A stretch of DNA of 64,000 nt from JAGPUQ01 sp036677085 (GTDB taxonomy: Bacteria; Pseudomonadota; Gammaproteobacteria; Pseudomonadales; Porticoccaceae), in assembly GCA_036677085.1 (NCBI GenBank), contig JAKFFI010000052.1, positions 73,824 to 137,823 of the forward strand. Direction: 5' to 3'. Position numbers and translations under genes: made by a program. A model generated the notes under the pieces. That model was not told where the DNA came from and did no database searches. It saw nothing but the letters and a program-made list of their open reading frames with translations. Below are positions 55,528 through 64,000 of this stretch, in pieces; the first letter of the stretch is position 1, and the number at the start of each line of letters is the position of its first letter.

Positions 55528-55628
55528 TAGTGGCCACCGTAACAGTTCCCGCGCTGCATACCTCGGTGAAGGGTCTTCGGCACAGCGACCGAAGCGGTGG
55601 CGTCGATATTTTTGGGGGATAAGACACC

Positions 55629-56813
55629 ATGCCGGATCTGGCGCAGTTCAGACGGGAAACCCGTACCTGGCTCGAGGCGAACTGTCCGCTGTCGCAGCGC
55701 GAGCCAGTGGTCGAGTTCGAGGATCGCTGCTGGGGCGGCACCAAGTGGAAGTTCACCAGCGACGATCAGAAGCGCTGGCTCGAAGTGATGGCGGCACGCG
55801 GCTGGACCGCGCCCGACTGGCCAGCGGAATACGGTGGCGGCGGACTCAACAAGGAGGAGACCAAGATCCTCCGCGAAGAGATGAACCGCATCAACGCGCG
55901 GGTGCCGCTGTTCAGCATGGGCCTCTCCATGATCGGCCCGGCGCTGCTCAAGTACGGCTCCGAAGCCCTCAAGCGCCAGCACATCCGCAATATCGTGGAA
56001 GGCAGGATCTGGTGGTGTCAGGGTTACAGCGAGCCCAACTACGGCTCCGATCTGGCCGGTCTCCAGACCCGCTGCGAAGACCGGGGCGACCACTTCATCG
56101 TCAACGGCCAGAAGGTCTGGACCTCCTACGCCGACCGCGCGGACTGGATGTTCTGCCTGGTGCGCACCGATCCGGCGGCGCCCAAGCATGCCGGCATCAG
56201 CCTGGTGCTGTTCGACATGAATACCCCGGGGGTCACCGTCAAGCCGATCCGGCTGATCTCGGGCAAGTCTCCGTTCTGCGAGACCTTCCTCGACAATGTC
56301 CGGGTCGAGAAGGATCAGCTGGTGGGCACAATCAACAAGGGTTGGGAGCTCGCCACCTATCTGCTCACTCACGAGCGCGAGATGATCGGCAGCATCGGGC
56401 AGGGCAACGCGGGCGCCAAGCATCTGCACGACTACGCGGTGGAACAGATCGGGCTCGCGGGCGGTCAGCTGGCCGACAGCGCGCTGCGCACCGACATCGC
56501 GCGCTGGGAGATGGACAACCGCGCCTTTGAGCTCACCGCCGAGCGCATCACCGACGAGGCCACCGCGGGACAGGGCGTGGGCGCAGTGTCTTCGGTGCTC
56601 AAGTACACCGGGACCGAGATCAACAAGCGTCGCCACGAACTGCTGGTGAGCATCCACGGCCAGCGCGCGCTGGTCTGGGAGGGCGACGCCTACGACCACG
56701 GCCTGATGGCCACCCAGTGGCTGCGCACCAAGGGCAATTCCATCGAGGGCGGCACTTCCGAAATCCAGCTCAACATCATCGCCAAGCGCATTCTCGGCTT
56801 GGGCAAGGAATAA
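55629..56813 (+). CDS. Acyl-CoA dehydrogenase (catalytic-type subunit)
   Basis: A 394-aa flavoprotein. The catalytic base Glu is E373 in the SIEGGTSEIQLNIIAKRILGL motif, which stands at the YEG position of the family. Other motifs include WWCQGYSEPNYGSDLAGLQTRCEDRGD and GQKVWTSYADRADWMF. ATG 55629 has GGGGGAT upstream. It is the first gene of a five-gene operon with a second acyl-CoA dehydrogenase that lacks the Glu, suggesting a heteromeric alpha2beta2 enzyme as used in steroid side-chain degradation. Confidence 0.9.
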   Translation: MPDLAQFRRETRTWLEANCPLSQREPVVEFEDRCWGGTKWKFTSDDQKRWLEVMAARGWTAPDWPAEYGGGGLNKEETKILREEMNRINARVPLFSMGLSMIGPALLKYGSEALKRQHIRNIVEGRIWWCQGYSEPNYGSDLAGLQTRCEDRGDHFIVNGQKVWTSYADRADWMFCLVRTDPAAPKHAGISLVLFDMNTPGVTVKPIRLISGKSPFCETFLDNVRVEKDQLVGTINKGWELATYLLTHEREMIGSIGQGNAGAKHLHDYAVEQIGLAGGQLADSALRTDIARWEMDNRAFELTAERITDEATAGQGVGAVSSVLKYTGTEINKRRHELLVSIHGQRALVWEGDAYDHGLMATQWLRTKGNSIEGGTSEIQLNIIAKRILGLGKE

Positions 56814-56824
56814 GGGCGATCACC

Positions 56825-57964
56825 ATGGCGCTGGTACTCAACGAAGAACAATACATGCTGAAAGACGCGGCGCGGGATTTCCTCGCCGCGCACGCGCCCG
56901 TGGCCCAGTTGCGCAGGCTGCGCGACGAACGCGATCCGCTCGGCTACTGCCCGGAGACCTGGCGGGCGATGGTCGAGCTGGGCTGGTCCGGCATTCTGGT
57001 GCCCGAAGCCCAGGGCGGCCTGGAGTTTGGCCATGTGGGCATGGGACAGATCATGGAGCAGAGCGGCCGTACCCTCACCGCCTCGCCACTGTTTGCCACC
57101 GCCGTGATCGGCGTGTCCGCCCTGGTGCTGGCGGGCTCGGAGACGCAACGCAATGCACTGCTGCCGGCCATCGTCGCGGGCGAACTTCAGCTCGCGCCGG
57201 CCCTTGACGAGGGTCCGCATCACGCGCCGTTCCGGGTACGGACCCGACTGGAAGCGCGTGGCGACGACTTCGTACTCAGTGGCGAAAAGCAGTTTGTCCC
57301 CGACGGCCACAGCGCCGATCAGTTGATCGTGTCGGCGCGCAGCGCCGGTGCCGTGGATGATCGCGACGGCATCAGTCTGGTGCTGGTGGATCGCAATGCG
57401 CCCGGCGTGACCGTGGAGCGGGTCGTCATGGCCGACAGCCGCAACAGCGCCATGGTCCGTTTTGACAAGGTGGCGCTACCGCGCGCCGCGTTGCTGGGCG
57501 CACCCGGCACGGCAAGTGCCGCAATCGAGCGCCTCACCGAGATCGGCAACGTGCATCTGGCGGCCGAGTTGCTGGGGTTGTCCATGGAAGCGTGCGAGCA
57601 GACCGTGGCCTATCTCAACACACGCAAGCAGTTCGGCGTGCTCATCGGTTCCTACCAGGGATTGCAACACCGCGCCGCGCATCTGTTCAGCGAAATTGAA
57701 CTGCTCAAGTCGCTGGTCATCAAGGCGTTGCAATCCCTCGACTCGGGAAGCTCCGAGGCGGGGGTGCTGGCCAGTCTCGCCAAGGCCAAGGCCGGCGAAG
57801 TCGCGACGCTCGCCACCAACGAAGCGGTCCAGCTCCACGGTGGCGTGGGCATGACCGACGAACTGGATATCGGCTTTTTCATGAAGCGGGCGCGGGTCGC
57901 GGAGCATCTCTATGGCGATCACCGCTATCACTTGCGGCGTTTTGCCGCCCTGTCTGGTTACTGA
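56825..57964 (+). CDS. Acyl-CoA dehydrogenase-like protein lacking the catalytic Glu
   Basis: A 379-aa ACAD paralogue. The fold motifs (FGHVGMGQIMEQSGRTLTASPL; NEAVQLHGGVGMTDELDIGFFMKRARVAEHLYG) are present, but where active enzymes have YEG this protein has LYGDH, so the base is absent. It is 11 nt after the first ACAD gene. Known heteromeric ACADs (ChsE1/ChsE2 type) are built from one intact and one altered subunit. Alternatively this is an inactive regulatory paralogue. Confidence 0.86.
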   Translation: MALVLNEEQYMLKDAARDFLAAHAPVAQLRRLRDERDPLGYCPETWRAMVELGWSGILVPEAQGGLEFGHVGMGQIMEQSGRTLTASPLFATAVIGVSALVLAGSETQRNALLPAIVAGELQLAPALDEGPHHAPFRVRTRLEARGDDFVLSGEKQFVPDGHSADQLIVSARSAGAVDDRDGISLVLVDRNAPGVTVERVVMADSRNSAMVRFDKVALPRAALLGAPGTASAAIERLTEIGNVHLAAELLGLSMEACEQTVAYLNTRKQFGVLIGSYQGLQHRAAHLFSEIELLKSLVIKALQSLDSGSSEAGVLASLAKAKAGEVATLATNEAVQLHGGVGMTDELDIGFFMKRARVAEHLYGDHRYHLRRFAALSGY

Positions 57965-58015
57965 ACCCATGTATCGACTCCCGCATCGCAGCCCAAAAAC
58001 CTTGAGGAAAACCGC

Positions 58016-58480
58016 ATGACCATCCGCATCGACACCGCGAACCTCGCCGCCTGCATCGGCCAGGATGCCGGCACTTCCGAGTGGTTCACCATCGACCAGC
58101 AACGGGTCAACGATTTTGCCGATGTCACCCTGGACCACCAGTTCATCCATGTAGACCCGGTAAAGGCGGCCCAGGGGCCGTTCGGCACCACCATCGCCCA
58201 CGGCTTTCTCACCCTGTCGATGTTGGCCTATTTCCTTCAGAACGGCGTCGGCGTCGATATCCCGAACCGCACCATGGGCGTCAACTACGGTTTCGACAAG
58301 GTGCGCTTCCTGCAGCCGGTCAAGGTCGGCAGCCGCATTCGCGCCAAGGCCGCAGTGCTGGAAGCGGCGGAGAAAAATCCGGGGCAGTTCCTGTTCAAAC
58401 TGGACATTACGGTGGAAATCGAGGGCCAGGACAAGCCCGCGCTCAAGGCCGAATGGCTCAGCATGATCTTCACGCGCTGA
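58016..58480 (+). CDS. MaoC-family hydratase
   Basis: A 154-aa hotdog-fold (R)-specific enoyl-CoA hydratase. It has the hydratase-2 motif in DFADVTLDHQFIHVDPVKAAQGPFGTTIAHGFLTLS (about 37-72), with D and H at the catalytic positions, and NYGFDKVRFLQPVKVGSRI. GAGGAAA lies upstream of the ATG. It follows the ACAD pair and precedes an SDR dehydrogenase, the right order for beta-oxidation steps. Confidence 0.92.
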   Translation: MTIRIDTANLAACIGQDAGTSEWFTIDQQRVNDFADVTLDHQFIHVDPVKAAQGPFGTTIAHGFLTLSMLAYFLQNGVGVDIPNRTMGVNYGFDKVRFLQPVKVGSRIRAKAAVLEAAEKNPGQFLFKLDITVEIEGQDKPALKAEWLSMIFTR

Positions 58481-58517
58481 GCACGGTCACCCAATCCGAC
58501 CCACGGAGACAACGACA

Positions 58518-59438
58518 ATGACGATACGATTCGATGGCCGGGTGGCGATTGTCACCGGTGCCGGCAATGGCCTCGGCCGCTCCCATGCGCTCGCACTCGC
58601 CGCGCGCGGCGCAAAGGTGGTGGTGAACGATCTCGGCGGCGCCCGCGACGGCACCGGCAGTTCCAGCGCGGCGGCGCAGGAAGTGGTCCAGCAGATCAAG
58701 GCGAAGGGCGGCGAGGCGATTGCGAACGGTGCCAATGTCGCCGATTTCGAGCAGGTGCAGGCGATGGTCAAGGACGCGATGGCCGCCTGGGGTCGCGTCG
58801 ACATCCTCATCAACAACGCCGGCATCCTGCGCGACAAATCGTTTTCAAAAATGGATATGGCCGACTTCAAGCTGGTGATGGACGTACACCTGATGGGTGC
58901 GGCCTATTGCTGCAAGGCGGTGTGGGAAATCATGAAGGAGCAGACCTACGGCCGCATCGTGATGACATCGTCGTCGAGCGGGCTGTACGGCAACTTCGGT
59001 CAGTCCAATTACAGTGCCGCCAAGCTCGCCGTCGTCGGTCTGATGAACAGCCTGGCCCAGGAAGGTGAAAAATATAATGTGCGGGTCAATTCGCTCGCGC
59101 CGGCTGCCCTCACCCGCATGACCGAAGACATCATCCCCGATCCCCGCGCGGCCGCCGTGATGCAGCCCGAGCCGGTCAGCGCCGGGGTGCTTGCCCTGTG
59201 CGCCGAGGATGCGCCCAACAAGTTCATCCTGTGCGCCGGTGCCGGCGGCTACGCCAGCGCCCATCTGTATGAAACCCGGGGTATTTACCTGCCAGTGGAT
59301 CAGCAGACACCGGAAGCCGTGGTGGAAAACTGGGCGCGGCTCGATGATCCCAAGGGCGAGGAGCGCCTTTCCGGCGCCCTCAAGCAGACCGAGAAATTCA
59401 TCGGCTATGCGCTTGCCGCGCAGAAGTCCACATCCTGA
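58518..59438 (+). CDS. SDR-family 3-hydroxyacyl-CoA dehydrogenase-like protein
   Basis: A 306-aa short-chain dehydrogenase of the type found in peroxisomal multifunctional enzyme 2. NAD binding is GAGNGLG at 14-20; the catalytic residues are S151 in TSSSSGL, Y165 and K169 in SNYSAAKLA. LINNAG is at 97-102. It probably oxidises (3R)-hydroxyacyl-CoA made by the neighbouring MaoC-family hydratase. CGGAG is upstream. Fourth gene of the operon. Confidence 0.9.
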   Translation: MTIRFDGRVAIVTGAGNGLGRSHALALAARGAKVVVNDLGGARDGTGSSSAAAQEVVQQIKAKGGEAIANGANVADFEQVQAMVKDAMAAWGRVDILINNAGILRDKSFSKMDMADFKLVMDVHLMGAAYCCKAVWEIMKEQTYGRIVMTSSSSGLYGNFGQSNYSAAKLAVVGLMNSLAQEGEKYNVRVNSLAPAALTRMTEDIIPDPRAAAVMQPEPVSAGVLALCAEDAPNKFILCAGAGGYASAHLYETRGIYLPVDQQTPEAVVENWARLDDPKGEERLSGALKQTEKFIGYALAAQKSTS

Positions 59439-59465
59439 ACCCGGGTCTCCCGGAGGAGCACTGAC

Positions 59466-60647
59466 ATGAGAGAAGCCGTAATCGTTTCATCCGCCCGCAC
59501 CCCGATCGGCAAAGCCTATCGGGGCCTCTTCAACGACACCGATGGCCCGAGCCTGGGCGCGATCGCGATTCGTGCCGCGGTGGAGCGCGCCAAGGTCGAT
59601 CCCGCCGAGATCGACGACGTGATCATGGGTTCCGCGCTCAGTCAGGGCACCACCGGCTACAACATCGGCCGCTGCGCCGCCCTCGCCGCCGGCCTGCCGG
59701 TGACGGTGAGCGGCATGAGCATGGATCGCCAGTGCTCCTCCGGTCTCATGGCCATCGCCACCGCCGCCAAGCAGATCATGCATGACGGCATGACCGTCGC
59801 GGTGGGCGCCGGCATGGAATCCATCAGCCTGGTACAGAACGAGCATCAGAATCGCTATCGCGCCCAGGATCCGAACCTGATCGCGCTGCACAAACACATC
59901 TACATGCCCATGCTGGAAACGGCTGAGGTCGTGGCCAAGCGCTACAAGATCAGTCGCGAGCGCCAGGATGAGTACGGCCTGCAATCGCAGCAGCGCACGG
60001 CGGCCGCGCAGCGCGCCGGCCTCTTCGCCGACGAGATCGTCCCGGTCACCGCCAATGTGCGGCTGGTGGACAAGGCGACCGGCAAGGAAGCCATCGACAT
60101 CCGCACCCTCAGCAACGACGAGGGCAATCGGCCGGACACCACGGCAGCGGGACTGGCCTCCCTCAAGCCCGTGTTCGAGGGCGGCGTGATCACCGCCGGC
60201 AACTCCAGCCAGTTGTCCGATGGTTCCGCCGCCTGCGTGCTGATGGAGCGCAAGACCGCCGAACAGCGCGGGCTGCAACCGCTGGGCCTCTACCGCGGCA
60301 TCGCGGTGGCCGGCTGCGAACCCGATGAAATGGGCATCGGCCCGGTGTTTGCGATCCCCAAACTGCTCAAGCAGCACGGCCTCAAGATCGACGATATCGG
60401 CGTGTGGGAGCTCAACGAAGCCTTTGCCGTGCAGGTGATCTACTGCCGCGACCAGCTGGGCATTCCCGATGAGCGCCTCAACATCAACGGCGGTGCCATT
60501 TCCATCGGCCACCCCTACGGCATGAGCGGTGCCCGCATGGTCGGCCACGCCCTGCGCGAGGGCAAACGCCGCGGCGAGAAATATGTCGTGATCACCATGT
60601 GTGTCGGTGGCGGCATGGGTGCGGCGGGGCTGTTCGAAGTGCTCTGA
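59466..60647 (+). CDS. Acetyl-CoA acyltransferase (thiolase)
   Basis: A 393-aa thiolase that cleaves 3-ketoacyl-CoA at the last beta-oxidation step. The nucleophile is C90 in GMSMDRQCSSGLM; the histidine motif is GGAISIGHPYGMSGAR and the second cysteine is in VITMCVGGGMGAAG. GGAGGAG lies upstream. It is the last gene of the operon and is followed by a strong terminator at 60711-60739. Confidence 0.93.
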   Translation: MREAVIVSSARTPIGKAYRGLFNDTDGPSLGAIAIRAAVERAKVDPAEIDDVIMGSALSQGTTGYNIGRCAALAAGLPVTVSGMSMDRQCSSGLMAIATAAKQIMHDGMTVAVGAGMESISLVQNEHQNRYRAQDPNLIALHKHIYMPMLETAEVVAKRYKISRERQDEYGLQSQQRTAAAQRAGLFADEIVPVTANVRLVDKATGKEAIDIRTLSNDEGNRPDTTAAGLASLKPVFEGGVITAGNSSQLSDGSAACVLMERKTAEQRGLQPLGLYRGIAVAGCEPDEMGIGPVFAIPKLLKQHGLKIDDIGVWELNEAFAVQVIYCRDQLGIPDERLNINGGAISIGHPYGMSGARMVGHALREGKRRGEKYVVITMCVGGGMGAAGLFEVL

Positions 60648-60710
60648 TGGAAAGTGCTCTGACGGGATGTGCTGCTATCGCCCGGCAGACCGCCAGCGGC
60701 GGCGGTCGTT

Positions 60711-60739
60711 AAAGGGGGGCTTGGGCGCCCCCTTTTTTT
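60711..60739 (+). terminator. Rho-independent terminator of beta-oxidation operon
   Basis: GGGGGC (60715-60720) and GCCCCC (60727-60732) form a GC-rich stem with a 6-nt loop; AAA at 60711-60713 can pair into the T-tract TTTTTTT (60733-60739). It lies 64 nt after the thiolase stop. Confidence 0.92.
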
Positions 60740-61311
60740 ATGCGATTTCAGCGCGCACTTGAACATGTCGGAGTAAGCACGAATTTGCTCCGTTGCCGCC
60801 CCGGGGCAACACGAATTCAAGATGGGCCTCTGCCGGTAATCGAACGCGACGGCACGAAAATCAGGCGCCAACACCGGAGTGTTCGCAGCAACGGCAATTT
60901 GCGCGAATAACAGAGCCGCGCGGCTTGCACCGCAGTCGCAATCCAGTTCGATAACGAGGCATGTCCTGGACGTTGGCGGATTGGCGAATTTCGTGAGAGC
61001 ACGGATGCGGCAAGGCGCTGACGAAAAATGCTGAAGAATCACGATTTCCAAATTGCGCCAACTGGCCGATCCGCCAGGGCCACTCCCTGCCGCGAAAACC
61101 CGACCTCGGCGAGCCGGCAAGCCGACTCGCCGCCGTCCGTCCGCGCGTTCGTTTCTGTTGCCTGTCGGTAACGCAATGTATTTACGAAAGATTTCTGGCG
61201 TGTATGTGACGATCGCTATGGCCGACCGAATTCCTCCGTGTTAGAGTCAACTAGATAACTTTTGGGGCGGCGCGGCTCAGCTGCTTTGCTGTCGCCACTC
61301 AACCGGATGAA

Positions 61312-61379
61312 GATCACGACTTGATCAGGATCACGATTCAATCGGGATCACGACTTGATCAAGATCACAACCAAATCAA
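61312..61379. repeat. Four 17-bp tandem repeats upstream of RND gene
   Basis: Four units of 17 nt start at 61312, 61329, 61346 and 61363. Each begins GATCAC and continues as variants of GATCACGACTTGATCAA. A fifth, partial unit (GATC) begins at 61380. The array ends about 18 nt before the TTG start codon of the RND gene. The repeats could be binding sites for a repressor or simply replication-slippage products. Confidence 0.8.
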
Positions 61380-61397
61380 GATCGCACGGGGGAAGCC

Positions 61398-63827
61398 TTG
61401 AAAACATTGCGCCAGCGAATTGCCGAATTTGTCATGCACAACGTATGGGTGTCGCTGCTCGTTCTGACGGCGGTGACTGCGGTGTTTGCCGTCGGCCTGC
61501 GTAACGTTGAGCTGAAAACCATTTTTTCCGACCTCCTCCCCTCAAATCATCCCTTTGTCCAGACCTTCAAGGATCATCCGAATTTTGGTAATCCCTTGAC
61601 CGTTACGATCATGGTGAAGCGCACTGACGGGCAGACGATCTACAACGCGGAGACGCTGCAAAAGATCTGGAACATGACCCGCAACATCGACCTGACCCCG
61701 GGGGTTGACCACGACCAGGTTCTGTCGATCACTACGGAAAAGGCCCGTTACGCGGAAGCCACGCCGTTTGGCATCGACAGCCAGCCGCTGATGGGGGATC
61801 ACGCGCCCAGTACTCCCGAAGAGATCGAGGAATTTCGCGAGCGCGTCAAGAAGTCGCCCGCCAGCCAGAACTTTCTTATTTCTCCGGACGAAACCGCCAC
61901 GCTGATCCAGGCCACCTTTATCGAGCGACTGCTCGATTACCGCACAGTGTTCGAGTTTGTGCAGAAAACCCTTGTCGAGGATGAGCGCGACGAAGCCCAT
62001 GAGATCTACGCCGCGGGCCAGCCCATGCTCACCGGCTGGGTGTTTCGCTACCAGCATCAGATGTGGATGATTTTCGCCATCACCGGCGGTGCCATGCTGG
62101 TGTCCCTGGTGCTCTATATGCGCAACTGGGTCGGGGTGGTGGCGCCCCTCGTGGTCAGTGGGGTCTCGGCAATCTGGGGCTTCGGCTTTGTAGGCTGGAT
62201 TCAGCATCCCGTCGAGCCCCTGATCATGGTGGTGCCCCTGTTGCTGGTCGCGCGATCCTTCAGTCACTGCGTGCAGACGACGGAGCGCTTTTACGAAATC
62301 TACCATCATGTGAAAGACAAAAAGAAGGCTGCGGAGATATCCCTCAGTGTCATGATGGTGCCCGGCACCCTCGGCATCGTCACCGACCTGCTCGGACTTT
62401 TCCTCATCGCGTTGGCGCCGATTCCGACCATGCAGCGGTTTGCGCTCTTTACCGGATTTTGGGCAACGACCCTTATTCCTTGCGCCGTGTTCCTGTCGCC
62501 GTTGCTGGTAACGATTTTGCCGGAGCCGAGAAACGTAAAAAAAATCATCGGGCTGGACGAAGGTGAAAGATTCAGTATTCACCGTGCCATCAAGCATGGG
62601 CTGCAACGGCTGGGGCGCATCACCTATGGTGCTCCCGCACGGGTGACCACGGTGGTGGTGGTGATCCTGCTCGGTTTCAGTGTCTATAAAATGACGCAGT
62701 TGAAGATCGGTAACCCGGTCGAGGGTAGCAACCTGTTGTGGGAGGATTCCCAGTACAACGTGGCCGTCAGCAAGATCAACAGCCATTTTCCCGGGCTGAA
62801 CACACTGGAGGTCATTTTCGAGGTCAAACAACAGACGCAGCAGCGTTTGCTGAAGCAGGCCAATACGATTTTCACGATGGCGGCGCTGCAGCGAGCGATG
62901 GAGTTGTCGGACCCACCGCCCGAGGCCACGCTGTCGTTTGCGGACTATCTTCCCGAAGCCAACCGGCTGTTCAGCGGCGGTAATCCCAAGTGGGCACCCC
63001 TCGATCCGAGCGATACGGCCGTCGAGGCGGCCGCCAGCGCGGTGTTGTTCGGCAGTAGTCCCAAGGCGTTTGCCCATGTAACCGACTTTGTGCAGCAGAA
63101 TGGCACGGTGTCGCTCTGGTACAAGGACAACAAGCAGGAGACGGTCGACATTGCCCTGGCGCAGGTTCGCAAGGCGGTAGATACCATCGGGCTGGATCAC
63201 GAAACGTTCAGGGTCAGGTTAGCGTCGGGCACCATCGCGCTGCAGCAATCCATCAACGACACGGTCGACAAATATCAATACGCGATAATCGGTGCCCTGA
63301 ATGTCCTGATTCTGATCGCCGCGGCCTTCGCCTATCGTTCCCTGGTCGCGGGGCTGATATTGCTGCTCCCGGTCAACATGTCCAACATTTTTCTGGCTGC
63401 GGTAATGCAGCAGCTCGGCATCGGGCTCGATGTGAATACGCTGCCGATCAGCGCCATCGGCATCGGAGTCGGTATCGATTACGGCATTTACCTGCTCAGT
63501 CGCATTTGCGAGGAATACCAGGGGCATCGGGATTACGGTACTGCGATCGTTGGCGCTCTGGCGACGACGGGAAGGGCAATATTTTTTACCGCGGTCATTG
63601 TCCTGATCGGCATTCTGCCCTGGTATTTTCTCTCCGACCTCAAGTTTCTGGCCGACATGGGGCTGCTGTTGGTTGTCGTGATGCTGATCAATATGGTGGT
63701 TTCGCTCGTGGTGCTGCCCCTGTTGGTATGGCTGATCAAGCCGAAGTTTCTTGGGTCCGAAAAGCTGCTCGTCGGTGAGGGCGTGGATCTCAGTGCGTAT
63801 CTCGCGAGCGACGAAGATCTCAAGTAG
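61398..63827 (+). CDS. RND/MMPL-family transporter
   Basis: An 809-aa inner-membrane transporter of the RND superfamily, MMPL type, in the group that moves hydrophobic compounds such as lipids. It has an N-terminal helix (VWVSLLVLTAVTAVFAVGL), a first large periplasmic domain (about 40-215), a first helix cluster (about 220-385), a second helix start (about 425), a second periplasmic domain and the final helix cluster (about 630-790), with the ISAIGIGVGIDYGIYLLSR motif typical of MMPL. TTG 61398 is the start, with GGGGGAA upstream. It ends 50 nt before a secreted-protein gene. Confidence 0.9.
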   Translation: MKTLRQRIAEFVMHNVWVSLLVLTAVTAVFAVGLRNVELKTIFSDLLPSNHPFVQTFKDHPNFGNPLTVTIMVKRTDGQTIYNAETLQKIWNMTRNIDLTPGVDHDQVLSITTEKARYAEATPFGIDSQPLMGDHAPSTPEEIEEFRERVKKSPASQNFLISPDETATLIQATFIERLLDYRTVFEFVQKTLVEDERDEAHEIYAAGQPMLTGWVFRYQHQMWMIFAITGGAMLVSLVLYMRNWVGVVAPLVVSGVSAIWGFGFVGWIQHPVEPLIMVVPLLLVARSFSHCVQTTERFYEIYHHVKDKKKAAEISLSVMMVPGTLGIVTDLLGLFLIALAPIPTMQRFALFTGFWATTLIPCAVFLSPLLVTILPEPRNVKKIIGLDEGERFSIHRAIKHGLQRLGRITYGAPARVTTVVVVILLGFSVYKMTQLKIGNPVEGSNLLWEDSQYNVAVSKINSHFPGLNTLEVIFEVKQQTQQRLLKQANTIFTMAALQRAMELSDPPPEATLSFADYLPEANRLFSGGNPKWAPLDPSDTAVEAAASAVLFGSSPKAFAHVTDFVQQNGTVSLWYKDNKQETVDIALAQVRKAVDTIGLDHETFRVRLASGTIALQQSINDTVDKYQYAIIGALNVLILIAAAFAYRSLVAGLILLLPVNMSNIFLAAVMQQLGIGLDVNTLPISAIGIGVGIDYGIYLLSRICEEYQGHRDYGTAIVGALATTGRAIFFTAVIVLIGILPWYFLSDLKFLADMGLLLVVVMLINMVVSLVVLPLLVWLIKPKFLGSEKLLVGEGVDLSAYLASDEDLK

Positions 63828-63877
63828 CAGCCGGGATAGCAATTTCCATAATAGCGATATGGTGAGAGGAATCGACC

Positions 63878-64000
63878 ATGCACATCAAGAAGTACGATTT
63901 TGATTACAGCCGACGTTTTTTTCTGGAGAAGACGACGAAGGGGTTGATGGGGGCTGGGGTATTGACGTCGCTGTGGCCGCTGATTGGGAACACGGGGGAG
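63878..64000 (+). CDS. N-terminus of Tat-type secreted protein (3' end outside window)
   Basis: Only 41 codons are visible. The peptide begins MHIKKYDFDYSRRFFLEKTTKG and continues with MGAGVLTSLWPLIG. The SRRFFLEK segment is a twin-arginine motif followed by a hydrophobic stretch, so export by Tat is predicted. GAGAGGA lies upstream of ATG 63878. In similar bacteria a DUF1329-type protein often follows an MMPL transporter of this group; that identity is suggested, not shown. Confidence 0.65.
   Translation, partial: MHIKKYDFDYSRRFFLEKTTKGLMGAGVLTSLWPLIGNTGE

Larger units (their letters stand above)
60648..61397. other. Long intergenic region
   Basis: This 750-nt gap separates the thiolase operon from the RND gene. 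It holds the terminator at 60711, and a set of 17-bp tandem repeats next to the RND start. The middle (60740-61300) has open frames without conserved protein sequence or ribosome-binding site. No tRNA or small RNA was recognised. The promoter of the RND gene must lie here. Confidence 0.5.

Noticed and set aside
60515..61120. Minus-strand frame of 201 codons at the thiolase end and the gap
   Set aside because: It overlaps the 3' end of a certain thiolase gene and the terminator, and has no conserved sequence.
1..64000. CRISPR arrays, insertion sequences, prophage or transposase genes
   Set aside because: No regularly spaced repeats of CRISPR size and no transposase or integrase motifs were seen. 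The 17-bp array at 61312 has no spacers.

Overview
The window is GC-rich (roughly two-thirds G+C by eye), densely coded bacterial DNA, most probably from a free-living, aerobic, metabolically versatile gammaproteobacterium. Three blocks of gene order support this: cytochrome c1 followed by sspA-sspB; a zapA/zapB-like pair divergent from ygfB-pepP-ubiH-ubiI-type genes; and a compact moaABCDE-mobA operon. No rRNA, tRNA, CRISPR array, insertion sequence or prophage was found. The genus cannot be named from what is visible.

Layout. 1-2,954: end of cytochrome c1, sspA, sspB and a thiolase. 3,301-9,769: an MFS exporter with a C-terminal ferredoxin-like domain, a D-aminoacylase-like amidohydrolase with a clear terminator, and a large secreted zinc metallopeptidase. 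10,030-17,140: a compact cluster read here as a complete triuret/biuret nitrogen-scavenging system: an isochorismatase-fold hydrolase (TrtA candidate), an NCS2 permease, a Tsx-like outer-membrane channel, allophanate hydrolase (atzF), biuret hydrolase (biuH) and a cupin, divergent from a GntR/FCD regulator with candidate operators. 17,180-21,386: a leftward flavin-linked set (UbiX, luciferase-like monooxygenase, acryloyl-CoA-reductase-like MDR, flavin reductase, GST). 21,540-26,010: moeA, a DUF3617 protein, a 53-aa CALC-motif protein, a coupled acetyltransferase-like/polysaccharide deacetylase pair and a frameshifted methyltransferase remnant.

26,342-32,781 and 37,868-44,399: two catabolic blocks rich in amidohydrolase-2 enzymes, luciferase-like flavin monooxygenases, MaoC-type hydratases, a second D-aminoacylase-like enzyme, a nitroreductase and a CaiB-type CoA transferase. 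Between them lie an orphan Anbu proteasome-like gene, the molybdenum cofactor operon with a structured moaA leader, a DUF6306-like protein and an MtfA-type peptidase. 44,473-49,848: a 1,791-aa polytopic membrane protein ending in a GH94 glycoside phosphorylase module. 49,900-50,416: a strong-looking extended -10 promoter driving a 34-codon membrane peptide, and the syntenic place for 6S RNA. 50,417-55,394: cell-division and ubiquinone genes. 55,629-60,647: a five-gene beta-oxidation operon with a probable heteromeric acyl-CoA dehydrogenase, preceded by a promoter/operator arrangement and ended by a strong terminator. 61,398-64,000: an RND/MMPL transporter behind four 17-bp tandem repeats, and the start of a secreted protein.

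The best candidate for a coherent, little-described system is the triuret/biuret cluster, because catabolic enzymes, an inner-membrane permease, a dedicated outer-membrane channel and a local regulator with matching sites sit together. The second is the small membrane-peptide gene at 49,971. Functions are inferred from sequence reading; no database search was run.
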